Below, one piece after another: positions 22,475-34,750 of a stretch of 64,000 bases of DNA (position 1 is its first letter; every line of letters starts with the position of its first letter). Origin of the DNA: Diabrotica undecimpunctata (taxonomy: Eukaryota; Arthropoda; Insecta; Coleoptera; Chrysomelidae); the NCBI RefSeq assembly GCF_040954645.1, contig NC_092808.1, forward strand, positions 88,204,042 to 88,268,041, written 5' to 3'. Made by a program: the position numbers and the translations under genes. Under the pieces are notes generated by a model, which saw nothing but the letters and a program-made list of their open reading frames with translations, was not told the origin of the DNA and searched no databases.

Positions 22475-23845
22475 AGCATCTGTTGGCCGTGCAAATTCTG
22501 TGGTACTTAGTATTATTTTCAGTTTGAAAAGCTTAATTTTTTAATTGGGGTGTTGTATCACTATGTGCACATTAATCTGAATCATCCGCGTGTGATAAAA
22601 TTTGCGAAGAAAGATTGAAAATAGTTGCAGCGGTATGTTGTAAAGTTGTCTGTCTGTTTCCTCTTTTACCAAACAATATATTAAAAAGTAGACACGCCAA
22701 CACCTCTGCTTGTCGCAGGCCGGTATATGTTTTGAAAATTTTGCGCACTTTCGCCTTTTTGCAGTTAATGTAATGTATTGTAGCCGTAATGGTTTATTAA
22801 TTTATAAGGATGTAAAATACTTCTACATATATTATGTCACTAAGGTCTCAAAAGCACCAGCTCTAAGCCACATTGATAGTCTCAAGGAACCTCCTCCGAA
22901 TGTGAACTTAAACGACCATATATGATTCTAGAAATGAAAAAAAAAACTATTATTTCCCTATAGTTTCTAAATTCTCCGTTCTTGTGCAGCGGAAATATAA
23001 TTTCACCACAAGATTCTTCCCAAATTTGTTCCCCGTTCCAGGCTCTGGCTTATTTTTATTCATTTGGTTACTGGGCCACCTCCATGTCATCACTTCCCGA
23101 GGAATTCTTTTTTTTTAAGTATTTTCATTCACCCAGCTATTTAATAGTTCTTCTTTTGTGCTGACTATTAAGAATATTTTATTATAAAATTAGCGCTTGG
23201 ACAGAAGAATTATATCGAATTTATGGAAAATGTTTTTTTTTGTCTAGACATTTATTAGATCTGAATCCTACTCTGACGTAGGATTTTAAAATGAGACCTC
23301 GCCATTATTACCATACCTCCAAATAAACCGAAGAATTGATTATATTCCCATATCCGTTCATTTTTGACTCTAGCTCAATTGGATTTTTTATTGTACAAAA
23401 TTATTAAATTTTTATCGCAATAAGATTCTAGCGAAATATACCACCAAATGATCTAAATCGAAATAATAAATAATCACATTGTATAAAATCATTTCGTTTT
23501 CAAAGGTTAAGATATCAAGTAAAAATAAGTTTATACCACAGTTTTCCTGGTAACAGATTGTTTTATCAACATTCTGATTATTTCGCCTTACTGCAATCGA
23601 TTCAGTAAAAGGGCTTGAAGTATACGGAAAAAGCAAAGCTGTCACGTAAAGAAAAAGGTCTGATCTGATACGAAAAACCTAATGCTGATGAAAGTTTTGG
23701 ATACCGGAAAACTGCACCTGGAGCATTAATTAATCTGATTTATTTAATAATATAATTAAATAGTGATGTCACAGAATAATAAACAATCATAATGCCCACT
23801 CTGCTTATCAAGCTAAGTACGCGCATCTCGTTCGCGCAGACGGAA
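22475..23845. other. No recognisable gene
   Basis: AT-rich sequence with short chance ORFs only. No repeat structure was noted. Confidence 0.5.
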
Positions 23846-24495
23846 TCTGCCATGTTTTAAACGGAACCTATGCTGTTCAGTAAAATTTTATCTGATGTGC
23901 ATAGAAAAATTAACCCGGTTTAATTTATTTACGGCAACCATAGACATAATATGCACTATTTTATTGGAACTTTTAGTTGAATAATAGTGTTGTGAATTTA
24001 TTAATTGTTAAGTCTTTAATTTATAATGTCTTGTTCTTATCTTAATTCATTAAAAAGCACAATGACTGATATTTATTTATTTTCACTAAACATACATAAT
24101 TTATTAAAAAGCGAACGTAACATTTTATCGCGAGCGCGTCGTCCGAATTAACTCTCCCTTCCAAATAAAGTTCCGTTATTATATACCAGTGCCGTTATCT
24201 CGAATCGTCTAAAACCTTCGATGGCGAAACGGTAAAAGCAAACTGGATTTCCCTCGCATCGCTTCTGGAAGGTCGCTCAGGTAAATCGAGGCTTCTCGTA
24301 AACTCTACAACATATTAGATTAAAAACATGTTTTAAAGGTTAAAACTATGACTCATATTTTTACGTAACAATAGATTAAATTATTTCAAATTTAATAAAT
24401 TATTAATCTCTAAAAATTTAAATTACAGTTCTGTCGTAGCTGGTCATAAATTTCTCAATTCTAGCCTATGTTTCCGTTTAAAATATGGCGATGGC
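23846..24495. repeat. Inverted repeat pair enclosing an LTR-like segment
   Basis: GCCATGTTTTAAACGGAACC at about 23850 is closely matched, inverted, by GTTTCCGTTTAAAATATGGC near 24470. About 30 bases of each side pair. The interval between them contains the LTR-like block at 23988-24312. It may be an old inverted-repeat element later hit by an LTR retrotransposon, or coincidence. Confidence 0.4.
23988..24312 (-). mobile_element. Possible solo LTR (minus strand)
   Basis: Read on the minus strand, the segment begins TGTTGTAGAG and ends TTCACAACA, giving TGTTGT...ACAACA termini. It contains a CpG-rich first half, a TATATAATAACGG promoter-like box near 24180, and an AATAAATAAA poly(A) signal near 24085, which is the order expected of an LTR. 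I could not find a matching 4-6 bp duplication outside it or any retroviral-type coding sequence nearby, so the call is tentative. Confidence 0.4.
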
Positions 24496-24821
24496 TTGCT
24501 GACACACTCCAAAGGCGGCATCTGAGAATGGGCATTCTGATTGTTATTTATTCTGTGGTGATGTTAAGAGCAAAAATACTGACAAAATGATTCGAAGAAA
24601 CATGTATAGCCTAAATGGGGGAGCAATACTTGTATTACATATATTATACAAATATCATACAAGATGTAGATACTGTGCACCTGTGACGGTGTAATATAGT
24701 AAATGAGCAGAATTCTTTTACTTTAAATATGTAAAAAAGAGGTGAAGATATAACTAACTATAGTAAACAGTCCAATAGTAAAAACGGTAATAAACTTTTC
24801 TTTTGGGAGACGGCAATTTGG

Positions 24822-24915
24822 GCTGGTCTATCTTTGATCATACCAATATCAATCCCCTTCACAGACGTGCCATGCCTAAGTGACTCCTACCAAGTCTTAG
24901 GTCTTCCTCTCTCCT
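24822..24915 (-). pseudogene. Short LINE C-terminal scrap
   Basis: The minus strand reads a basic segment and TW.ESLRHGTSVKGIDIGM, followed by IKDRPA. This fits the 'GRP..TW...L..D....G.....A.DR..W' tail of insect LINE polyproteins. Only about 30 residues are present. Confidence 0.4.
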
Positions 24916-24919
24916 ACTA

Positions 24920-27291
24920 ATTGAGTATCAAATATTGTGAACACCAAATTTGCTTTGATCAAACATCGATTTATGAGAGATGGCTCAAGCCCTTTTGGAA
25001 TTATTTTTCTGTTGATGGGCTTTATTCATACGATTCAGGCTTTTGGCTTTATTTGGCCGGGGATATGCGAAGTTTTCGGTTTGGCTCGTCCTTTCTGTTT
25101 TTAACCTTATGTAGTGCTTTTCCCGATAGGTCCGTCAGGTGAGTCGTAATAATGTTTGTATAAGTTATGTTCTACCGGTTTTAATATGGGTTGGGTGTTA
25201 ACAACTTTTTCTTTCACGTCTTTACAGAAGGAAAAAATTGTGATCTGAAATACCAATTCGTTATATTTAATCGGCAGCGCTACTTTTTTCTTTTTCTGGT
25301 TTGCTATGTTGAAATGGGAATGAAGCAGTGACTTCAAGTTGTTGTTTCTTTTGGAGAACTGAGGCGGACTTATGGATGACTAAGGTGAATTAAGGATGAT
25401 TTAGATTCTTTTGTTGAATTATGAATTATCTTCGACGGATTTGGGAATACGTAACTTTAAAATCTTATTTCATATACTATGCTCTATTGATCCAGTGCCT
25501 ACCTTCTTCATGGAAGAGAAGAAGCAATAATGAAATAATATTTCTTTAATCAACTTTCATATTTATTTGTCTTATTTAAGGTACTATTACCGTCTAGAAT
25601 GGCAAAATATGACACATTTTAACAATACTTTGTGTATATTATCTATTATATATGGCAATCACTTTTTTTATATTATTAAACGACTTTTGAAGATTACAAA
25701 AAATTTTTGTTCCTTTTTCTTTTCATTGTTCCTGTATTTTAAAGATGGCGCCAAAAATTTTTTGACCAAACATTACTACTCAATGGCGGACAGTTAATCT
25801 CTGGAGCAGCAAATCTGAAATATAAATTTCGAGAAGGGTTTTAAAACAGAAGTGTCCTTACGTGATAGTTTAACAGAAAACTTTGAAAAAATTGGTCAAA
25901 AATTGACCATTTTTCGACTTTTTTGGTCACAAGAATTAGATTTTTTTTTGTCAACTTGTAAACTATCATAGAGAAAACCAAAACAAACAAATTGCATCGA
26001 GGTTTATTAAAATCGACCGACAAGATCCGTAGATTAAAGTTTTGAAAAAAAGTACGGTTTCAAAGCTGGCGGACAGTTAAATTACTCGTTAAATTATCTG
26101 TTTAAGAGTATTTATATTTGAAATAAAGTTTGCGAAATAGCTTACACCCACAAATTAAAGATAATTACCGATTGTGAAACTTGACAACAAAAAATTCGGT
26201 AAAATATTGAATATAAAGCGCTAATCTCATTTATCGAATTCATGTTTTATAAATTCACAAAATTATATACCATAAGAAATTTTACAATAATTTACACTAA
26301 AACTTTCGAGTTGATTACCTCTGTATAATCTTAAAATATTAATTATGGATATATTTTACCATCGCTCCATTATGTATGATAATTTAGTGATGTACTTAAT
26401 GGTAAGGTCATAAATAATAACTGAAGATACACATGTTAATATAACTATTTATTTACAATGAAATAAAACAATTTGGTTTTAAAACGACTTTATTATTTCA
26501 AATACGAATACAATTTTATAGAAAATTATTCATATACCATTATACAAACAAGTCTTGTCCAAGTAAATTTAAATATAACATCTTTATAAGCAATACTTGG
26601 TCCCTTCAATGTAAATTCCTGCTCATACTACCGGTATTCCCTTCCTATTGGTTAAAATTTTCTTTGAATGGCCATGTTTAGACTATCCTGCTAGGGGTTA
26701 TATCTTATACATTCACCTTGCATGAGTCATGCCCAGGGACTCTCGTTGTTTCCCCTATTTTATTGAGTTTTCCTGTTCTTGTCAATTGCACTCATCCATG
26801 TTTAATTAATCCATTCACATAATATCAAGCGAATATTAAGTAGGACTACTTTTCCGTAATGGTATATGATCATAATTAACATTAAACTGATAATATTTTT
26901 TATTTAAATATTTAGGCCGATGATACACCATAAAAATCGAACATTAATACTGGAGATTTTTTAATAAAGAGAAAGTAATATAAATACTTTTGCATTCATG
27001 TTGCTAAAATGCTATTTAATAAAAAAGTTTTTCATTGTAACCATATTTTTTCTCAAAATTATTAATTTTAAATTATGCAAACTTTTGCTTAAAGTGAATT
27101 TGGAATGAATAACGTTTAATTGCAAGTAGCGTAGAAATAGCAGGAGTAGAATTGTTGTTTTTTCTCACAAAAAAATTGACCTGATTTTTATCATAACTCC
27201 CTTAGTTCATTTGCTAGAGAGTTAGTTCTATAATTTTAATCCTTTTTTTAATATATTATGAATTTTTCCAGTAAACTTGACCGTTTTCCTG
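24920..27291. other. No recognisable gene
   Basis: AT-rich sequence. GGCGGACAGTTAA occurs twice (about 25783 and 26069), possibly marking one unidentified repeat. The block 26590-26790 is less AT-rich (GCATGAGTCATGC near 26720) but shows no coding or inverted-repeat signal. Confidence 0.4.
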
Positions 27292-28149
27292 TTATAGTCC
27301 AGTCGTCAGAGATTTTACCCCTAAAAATCATACAAACAAGCTGAATTTTGCCAAGAATATCAATTTTGGGACCCCAAAAAAAATGTAAAAAAGTTTACCA
27401 CTTTTACCCCCGGGATTCCCCCTAAAATCCCAACCGTGGGGGGTAAAAACGAAAAAAAAAATTAATTTACCGAGAGGACGTACGCCGTAGAAAAAATTCT
27501 TTCAAATAAAAAATGTAGCTAAGATAATTTTAAACAAAAATGTTTATTAGCACTTTTCCGTTCTCTCAGAAAAAACGCTTGAAGCGACCGGCGATTTTGA
27601 ATGTCAGTTCCGCGAAATCAATGTTAAATAAAATTTGTATCATCAACTCGATGGTGAGAAATCGATATTACACTTTATCAGAGTGTCCTATCGACAAAAA
27701 TCAAAATGCATTTTAAAGGTGAAGAGTGCAGCTTTCGTATGCAGTTTTTGTATTTTGTCGCAAATAATTTTTGCCATTTTTTAGGATTCTCTTGAAATAG
27801 TTAAAGGTCGTAGTGAAATTTTCATTGTTGGAGACAGTCTTCAAAACCTAAACATTTGATTTTGATGTTTAGCAACAAATATGAGGCCTTTGAATTATGA
27901 TTGAAAACGCAGAAATTAAACTTTTGCATTACAAATGATCGCACGTCACGAGAAATACCTCCAAGAAGACGGTTTCGGGTGTAATTTATGTAATTGTTTA
28001 ATTAAAAAAGAGCAGTTTTAAACGTTTTAGACTGTTTGTAATGTGAAAGTTTAAATTTAGCGTTTTTTAAGCATATTTCAAATGCCTTACATTTGTTGCC
28101 AAAACTCAAAACTAAAATTTTATTAAAATCATAGTACTCTGGACTATAA
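27292..28149 (+). repeat. Unclassified foldback-containing repeat family, copy 1
   Basis: It starts TTATAGTCCAG and ends, inverted, with CTGGACTATAA, a short terminal inverted repeat. The first third contains GTTTACCACTTTTACCCCCG, and the centre CGACAAAAATCAAAATGC and AAAGGTGAAGAGTGCAGC. The last third is itself an imperfect inverted repeat (about 27840-27950 against 28015-28120, e.g. GGCCTTTGAATTATG against CATATTTCAAATGCC). Copies 2 (44607) and 3 (54446, inverted) share the same blocks in the same order. No transposase was recognised. Confidence 0.75.
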
Positions 28150-29280
28150 TAAATGATCGTACTGTGAAAATAATAAATACCTATTCAGAAATTTTTAAAT
28201 TTATCTGTCACTTGTATCTTTTTTAATCTACTAAAAATATTTGATCACTATTTATTTGATTATTGAGATTAAAAAATATTTATAATCTAAAATACTGCTG
28301 ATATTATTTCTAATTATTAAGAAGTCTTGATTTAAATAGAAATAAATATAAATATGTAGTAGTTTTACAGGTTTAGTTAATTAATTATTATTTATTAACT
28401 ACACTGCCTACTGAATACACTACTGACTGCACTTTATTGACTATTTACAGCACTACACTGACATACTACGAGAGACAAACACTTAATAAAATAAAGTTAC
28501 TCACATTTTAAATACAAAACAAAATTTATTTTACTTTTCTAGCAAACACCTATTTTAAATGGTAAGCGTTCTCATTAAGAATGCAACAACACTTCCATAG
28601 TCCGTGTTTCTAACTGAACTTTTGAAGTAGCAAACTTAGACAATACCGAGCCTCGTTAAACTTAAATAAACTGAAAATTAAGGTGCCTCTTGCATTCTTA
28701 ATTTATCTAGGGTCGTATTAGTCATGCATATGCGAACATTTCTAGATAATATATCATTTGTGTAAATCATTATTTATATATATATCGTAGAGCTCATGGA
28801 AGTATTATTCTAAGATGAATTATATATCATAACAGATTATTGCCGGTATATAAGAGTTAACTAAAAAAGGATGAACGTTGAAGCTTACAGAAAAAGGATA
28901 AAGAAAAGTGTATCAAAAAAATAAAAAAGGTGGAACAGTAGGCGGTACTTTAGACTAGCGCGGTGCTTCATACTATATTTTCTGTATTTTTAAAATTCAA
29001 ATAATGTTTGCTCCTAACGCGACCTGTTAACGTATTAACAAAGCAACTTTATTAATAATAAAATACCAAATATTAATAATAAAATATAAGTAAATATCAG
29101 TTGATAGTAAATTTGATTATTAAATAAACTAAGTAATATGTTTAAAAATTATAAAAATTTAAACAGATGATTCAATGTTGTTAATAATTGGATGACATTT
29201 ATGACTTTTATTAAATTTTGACGATCGTTACAAATCGAATCTTCTAGTGACATATATTCTTTTAATTTTCTACTTGTTAT
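28150..29280. other. No recognisable gene
   Basis: AT-rich sequence, nothing identified. Confidence 0.5.
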
Positions 29281-29328
29281 TTAACCCTGCATTAGTGTGC
29301 CTAGAAAAATTAGCACGAGAGGTGTTCC

Positions 29329-29344
29329 GGGGTATGTCATACCC
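29329..29344. repeat. Palindromic subterminal motif of the second piggyBac element, left
   Basis: GGGGTATGTCATACCC is a near-perfect palindrome. Its partner, TGGGGTATGGTATACCCA, lies at about 30737-30754. They are probably transposase contact sites (inference). Confidence 0.7.
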
Positions 29345-29626
29345 TAAACTAAACTAACACAGGAAGATAAAATTTTTAAATTTAATCATTTAAAATGGTT
29401 AATCTTGGTTTTTTACTTATTTATGACTTAAATAAATTAAATATGGTACTGTACAATTCTTACATTTAAATGGTAAACATAATTTTTCTAACATATTGCA
29501 ATTATGCTAGTAAAAAAACAGTGAACAATAATACCCTGAGATATTATGAAAAATTTTATTGATCACACAACTCTAAATAAACTTATAGCCTAAGATTCTA
29601 CAAAAAACAAACAAACTAACTAAACT

Positions 29627-30433
29627 CTAAACTAACAAACTTGGTATATAGTGTGTCTTACAGTTGAAAACGAGTTGATCAAATATACCTCTAATTGCTG
29701 CCAATTTGTCGTTCTGTTTCCGTTCTACTCTATTTTGCACATTGTCGAATCGCAAACATTGCAACAAAATAGAATATCTTTGTTGTGACATTGTTGTTAG
29801 GATGGGATCAATACCGCTTCCATCAGTATTCCAAAGATCTGAAATATTTTGTCGGTTTGACTTATAAAGTCCCGTCAAATAGAGCAGGCCTATAACAGCT
29901 TTGATTTTTTATTTTGTCAGTCTCTTTGACTTAATACTGATGTCGTGCATCGTACCGTAGGGCTTTCGTTGTTAATTTTACATTTGTATAGTCAACAATG
30001 TCATCAAACATTTCTTCTGTAAAGAATAACAACCAACAATCAAGAACACTCTGCTTTTCTGTGCTATTCCTTTTACACCAGGTAAATATGTAATTAGATT
30101 GTCCGACCTTGTTCTCACTAGTTTGTTTTTTGGAAGCTTGAACCACTTTGATTTGTCTTTATCTAAAAAGTATCTCTTACCATTATTCTCACTACCACTT
30201 TCTGAACCACTTGAAAATTCACTTTCTTCTTCAGCCTCCACTTCTTCAGAATCCTCCCTTTTGTGTGCTGTCTCTCGTGGAGACCCTTCTTCCAATATGA
30301 TTGCCTCTTGACTTTCTAATGTGGTTTGTTCTACCTCAGATTCACTATCAATGAACAATTTATCATCGTCAGAAATACTGCCAAACTCCGCCCATAAACG
30401 TTTTAATATTTCCTGCTCTTGTTCGCAAGACAT
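29627..30433 (-). pseudogene. piggyBac transposase N-terminal part, frameshifted, catalytic domain absent
   Basis: The start at 30433 gives MSCEQEQEILKRLWAEFGSI, then a long acidic, Ser/Glu-rich N-terminal region, as is usual for piggyBac. Near 30065 the frame changes. The continuation reads RNSTEKQSVLDCWLLFFTEE, then FDDIVDYTN. Another change near 29935 leads to IKAVIGLLYLTGLYKSNRQN, SDLWNTDGSG, MSQQRYSILLQCLRFDNVQN and DKLAAIRGIFDQLV, a strong match to DDE_Tnp_1_7. It stops just before the position of the first catalytic Asp. All catalytic residues are therefore missing. Confidence 0.9.
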
Positions 30434-30774
30434 AATTATTCTATAATTCAGTATCGCTGAGAGAAAAATAAAAATCATAGTACATCTCGAAAAAATATCA
30501 AAAATATCATGGTAATTCACCTCTAGAATACAAAATACCTAAAAGTTACAATAGTAGTGTACCGGGGTATCACACACCCCAATCGTCTTTGACCAACTTC
30601 TAATTCAAACTAAAATTGTATGTACGTACAGCTGGTAACAAGGTCATTGTGAGAAAACATGTATAAACTACAGCTACTAGGCGCTAGAAGCCGCTGTTTC
30701 GTCTACTTTTGATTTTATAGAAATAAAAGGAGTACCTGGGGTATGGTATACCCAGAACACTAACCGAGGGTTAA

Positions 30775-31189
30775 TGTCTAATATTTTGTTAGTTATTTTT
30801 CATGCAGTTTTTAATTTAAACCTGCTTAGAGTAAATATATGATGACTAGAAACGAATTGATCGAGAGCGAGAGTTTCTAATTTGCTCCTCATCAATACAG
30901 AATTTCCATTACACTTTGCTTTATACTCGAAAAAAATTGTGCGACACTATTTAAATAATGCAAAAGTCCTGTAGAAATACCGCTGACCTGACCAAACCGC
31001 TGATACGAGAATGATTAAATCGGTTTAAAAATGGCAACACATTTGCAGCAGTGGTCCACGTTCTAATCGCCGATTCCAACACAATATCATCTGGAAATAT
31101 CAAGACGATTAAAAACCCGAAGTGAAAAAGCTGTCTTGGAATTCCGAAAACTTAATTTAGGAGAATGCTAACCAAAAATTATGAAGAAC
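30775..31189. other. No recognisable gene
   Basis: Spacer between the piggyBac and Harbinger-type elements. Nothing identified. Confidence 0.5.
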
Positions 31190-31192
31190 TTA

Positions 31193-32072
31193 GGCCCAGT
31201 TTTTCAGTGAGAGGTTAAAATTTTGGTTAGCAAACCTTGGTTAAATTTTAACCAATTTTTTAACCCTCTTAGCGTTTTTCAGTGCTTTTAACCAGTTTGA
31301 CACAATCTCGGTTAGCTATCCACTTTTTTTTCTTCTGTTGGCTGCAATAAATTTGCTTGCGGATGTGCAAATGGATAAATTTTGAATGTAATACAAAATT
31401 AGCCTGTTTGAATAAAATCTGAATCACACTCTGGTGGCGTTCCTGTTCTTCTTTTGTCCAATATATCATTTATAATGCAGCCAACTGGTGTTTCTTCATT
31501 TGGCTTTGACGAACCACTACCTGTAGCTGAACAGTACTTGATACCGTGGACCGTGGTATACTAGCAGCATATTTTGCGTAAATTTATTGGCAAGCTCTTC
31601 TCATTCACAGGACTTTTGCTTATTTTTAATCACTCTTGTTTCTTTACATTCTAATATTTTACTGTGTTCATTCGTCAATTCTACCAATAATATAACTTCA
31701 CTTTCAGTGAAGTTTTTGGGTCGCATACCAATGTCCTTCTGTCCTTTCATACTGAATGTAAAATACACATAATTAAAAAATCTACTTATTTAATAATTAA
31801 ACCAATCTAAAACATAATAATGTAAAGTAAAGTAAAGAAAAACAAAGTAACCTAACCTTTTTTTCTGTCAGGCAACACTCTGAATAATTCACTGTACATT
31901 TACGTAAGCGTAACCACAAAATTCGGAGTTAACCCGTATAACGAGTATCGGTTAAAATCTTAATCAAATTAAACGGTTTTAAGTGTCAACATAGTACTGA
32001 AAAACTGATTTAGCATACATATTTAGGTGACCGAAAATTAAATAAGTAAACCCAGCACTGAAAAATCAGCCC
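31193..32072 (-). mobile_element. PIF/Harbinger-type element
   Basis: The ends are inverted: GGCCCAGTTTTTCAGTG on the left and, reversed, GGGCTGATTTTTCAGTG on the right. They are flanked by a TTA trinucleotide at 31190-31192 and 32073-32075, the 3-bp target duplication typical of PIF/Harbinger. Further subterminal GGTTAAAATTT/AATTAAAC motifs occur inside both ends. At 880 bp it lacks a transposase but keeps a remnant of the accessory Myb/SANT-like protein on the minus strand. Confidence 0.8.
31275..31750 (-). pseudogene. Myb/SANT-like accessory protein remnant
   Basis: From 31750 the minus strand reads MKGQKDIGMRPKNFTESEVI, then LLVELTNEHSKILECKETRV and KNKQKSCE, then a stop where the family has Trp, then EELANKFTQ. 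This is the pattern of the Myb/SANT-like DNA-binding domain (FT..E...L..LV..Y..ILE.K...V..K..AWE.I...FN) carried by Harbinger elements and related NAIF1-type proteins. Downstream frames (ILFKQANFVLHSKFIHLHIR) are decayed. It supports the Harbinger classification. Confidence 0.65.
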
Positions 32073-32075
32073 TTA

Positions 32076-33184
32076 CTTTGCTAACCGTAACCTTAAAATA
32101 AAGATTCGCCGAAGAATGCTACTATGTTACGTATTTTCTACAACGCTAACTATATGGCTTGAAAGAATGAAAACTTCTAGGAAAATCTAAAATATTGGTT
32201 TGGTTGCAACTCTCGAAAAATGCGATTACTATAGAGAAAGAATGAAAACATGGACAAGTTCCTACGAACATTTATACGAATGAGAAGACAGATGTTACAT
32301 ACTATAGATTTAAAACACAGTAAGAAAATCTAATATTTTTCGTCCACATAAAAATCACAATCAAAAAGCATTGAACAATAAGTTACGTTACAATTGTAAG
32401 TGAGAGTCCTCGTCCTTTCTTAAATATAATGTGTAACTGGTAGAAAATGTCGACATCTGTCAGTGTGCTTTATAAAATAAGAGCCAATTTCTTATACAGC
32501 TTGTAATATTTTTGAGACCAGTAGATTAGCAGCTGTAACGCTTCACAATTCTGTTTTTGTATTTACATTCTTTATCAGAAAAAATCGTTATTTAAGAAGT
32601 TAAAATTATTTTTCGTTTATACAATTTTTTTTTGGTAATTCACATCTGATGTTTATTAAGATTCGGTAATAGTTTTATAATATAAGTTTTTTAATATATT
32701 TGAGAAACTCTAGATTTATTTGTCTTCTTCTCCTTGTCTGCGGACATAAATTCTCATTAAACCTGCTATAGATATCATGCTCAATCAAAGTTGTGAAAAC
32801 ATTTTTAACTTATTTCATAATAATCATTTTTTTGTACATTTGCTGTCACTTCCGCTTTTTTAATTGAAATTTAGCATACAATTATCATTCCGAGCTATAC
32901 AATTCTCTCAGATCATTTTACCATTGACTCCCTTGAATTGGTTTCATTTTAAGTTTTTTATTTTTGGACATTATTTATGTTATTCTGTGGTTTTGAACAT
33001 ATTCAAATTTTATTGTATACCAACAAGCTGTTGGTACTTATACTACAATCTGATCAATATCAATGATTAGTTCTATTCTAACCTAAATTATTACAGTTGT
33101 CATTTTAAGAACTATAGTTTTATCCAGTAATGTTTTACACTAACTATTTTCACTTCACTAACTCACACATTAACAACAACAGAC
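32076..33184. other. No recognisable gene
   Basis: AT-rich, with short chance ORFs only. Confidence 0.5.
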
Positions 33185-33601
33185 ATATTAACACTGAGAT
33201 GAAGTTCAGAATTTATAAAGCCAGTGTAAGACAAATGACATATGCCTCAAGACAAGACCCGACACAGCCACAATGCAAAGGCTACTCGAAACGGCAGAGA
33301 TGAGAGTACTGAGCAGAATTACAGAAAATACGCTAAGAGATCGAAAGAGAAGTGAAGACATTAGAAGAAAATGTAACATACAGTGTATAAATGAATGGAC
33401 ACAAAATAGAAAAAAAAGAATGGAATAACCACATAAGCAGAATGGAGGAGAGCCTTGTCGTCAAAATAGCAAGAGATAAGTCACCACTCGACAGAAGAAG
33501 TATCGGACAACCGCGCAAAAGATGGAGTGACAACCTTCCATAGAGGTATTAATCCACCAATGATCAAGAAGAATTGCTTATAAAGATTAAGAAGAAGAAG
33601 A
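33185..33601 (+). pseudogene. LINE 3' end with (GAA)n-like tail
   Basis: The + strand reads AEMRVLSRITENTLRDRKRS, then EDIRRKCNIQCINEWTQNR, HISRMEESLVVKIARDKSPL and RRSIGQPRKRWSDNL across two frames. This is the standard C-terminus of an insect LINE polyprotein ('R.A...SP.GRRS.GRP.KRW.DNL'). It ends in AAGATTAAGAAGAAGAAGAG, a short GAA-rich tail like that at 41240. Coding is broken by at least two frame changes. Confidence 0.75.
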
Positions 33602-33609
33602 GTCTTCTT

Positions 33610-34750
33610 TCACTATCTGTGTTATCAAGGAGTTAAATGGCCTCGATATCCACATGTTAAACTAGATGTTGTTCATGTTTGCTTGCACATTTGGCTATTA
33701 TTTGTTCCACTGTCTCCCATCTTCAGGTCTTGATGGAGCTGTTTTTTACGTGCCTTGGAGCATTAACGCTGCTTAGTAGCCTATTCTGAAACGTCTGAAT
33801 TACTTCAATGTTGTTTTTCCTGGCGCATTTCCAGAACTCTGCGCTGTATGTCCATACTTTGTGTATGCATTGCAGCTTAATTTGACCAATCAAGAAAAGA
33901 AGTTTTATAACACGCTTGCGTCATCCTTCGACAGCCGTTCAAACAAAACAATCTTATTGACCAAAAACACATTTTTTTAAGTCATAATAAATTATAAAGG
34001 GTCGCATAAACGTTATTGCGTTCTGAATTAAATTTTAAAAAAGTTTTTGGATCGTTAGAAGCATTAAGTTCATCTTTATAAATCTTGTGTTAAGTTCTTG
34101 TCTCTCCTTTTTAATACGGACTTACAACGCAATTTTTCATTCAAATGTAACGCAGGTATTTTGCAGACTCGCAACAGAAATCGGAATTTTATCTATTCTA
34201 ATTGACCGATATCCCTCTCTTTTATAGGTTAAATTGTCATATACTGATTTTGTACCATGAAGTATAATCCTTCATTTTTTGTCCAATGACTGATTTTATT
34301 AACTTGCACAGTTTTCTTGCAGCTTCTTCGTGGTCTTCACCAACTGATAGGATAGCCTGATCTTTTTAGTTTGTAAATGAGGCCCTTATCTCATACTCTA
34401 TCAAAAGCTTGATCAACGTCCAGAAAAACGGCTGAACAAACTTTCTCTCCTTTCATTGCTCTTAAACTATCTGTTTGATCCAATGTCGAATGACTTTCCC
34501 TGAAACCAAACCACCCTGAAAATTAGGTGGTATTAGGTTTTTTCTTGGATTATTGGGATTAATTTGTTTAGCAATAGTTTTTCAAATAGTTTCGATAATG
34601 CAGTCAACAGAAATGTACAACGTCAGTATGATGAAACTTTTGCGGTTTTTTGGCTTTACTATCATTATCACCTCTGCCACTTTCCAGTCACTCGGCACGT
34701 GATTAAGTCTGAATGATGCATTTATTATCCATCATTTGGTACATTATTAG
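33610..34750 (-). pseudogene. Degenerate Jockey-type LINE reverse transcriptase
   Basis: The minus strand, from 34690 downward, reads HVPSDWKVAEVIMI (usual 'P..WK.A.VI.I.KPGK'), then SHSTLDQTDSLRAMKGEKVC, SAVFLDVDQAFDRV (catalytic Asp; 'FLDV.KAFD.VW') and GLIYKL. Near 33840, VWTYSAEFWKCARKNNIEVI, then QTFQNRLLSSVNAPRHVKN matches the Jockey post-RT segment ('YG......S....I...QS..LR.I..AP.YV.N'). Stops and shifts are numerous. It is a different clade from the neighbouring LINE tail at 33185. Confidence 0.75.

Larger units (their letters stand above)
29285..30770 (-). mobile_element. piggyBac-type transposon, second family, truncated inside
   Basis: TTAA flanks both ends (29281-29284 and 30771-30774). 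The ends pair as CCCTGCATTAGTGT on the left and, reversed, CCCTCGGTTAGTGT on the right. A palindromic motif GGGGTATGNNATACCC occurs near both ends (about 29329 and 30738), with a variant near 30564. The transposase remnant is on the minus strand. The terminal sequences differ from the 13122-15280 element, so this is a separate family. Confidence 0.92.

Noticed and set aside
24921..25142. 73-codon + strand ORF rich in aromatics
   Set aside because: No similarity recognised, and the position follows a LINE scrap. Chance ORF more likely.
30099..30311. 70-codon Ser-rich + strand ORF
   Set aside because: Shadow of the acidic N-terminus of the piggyBac transposase on the other strand.
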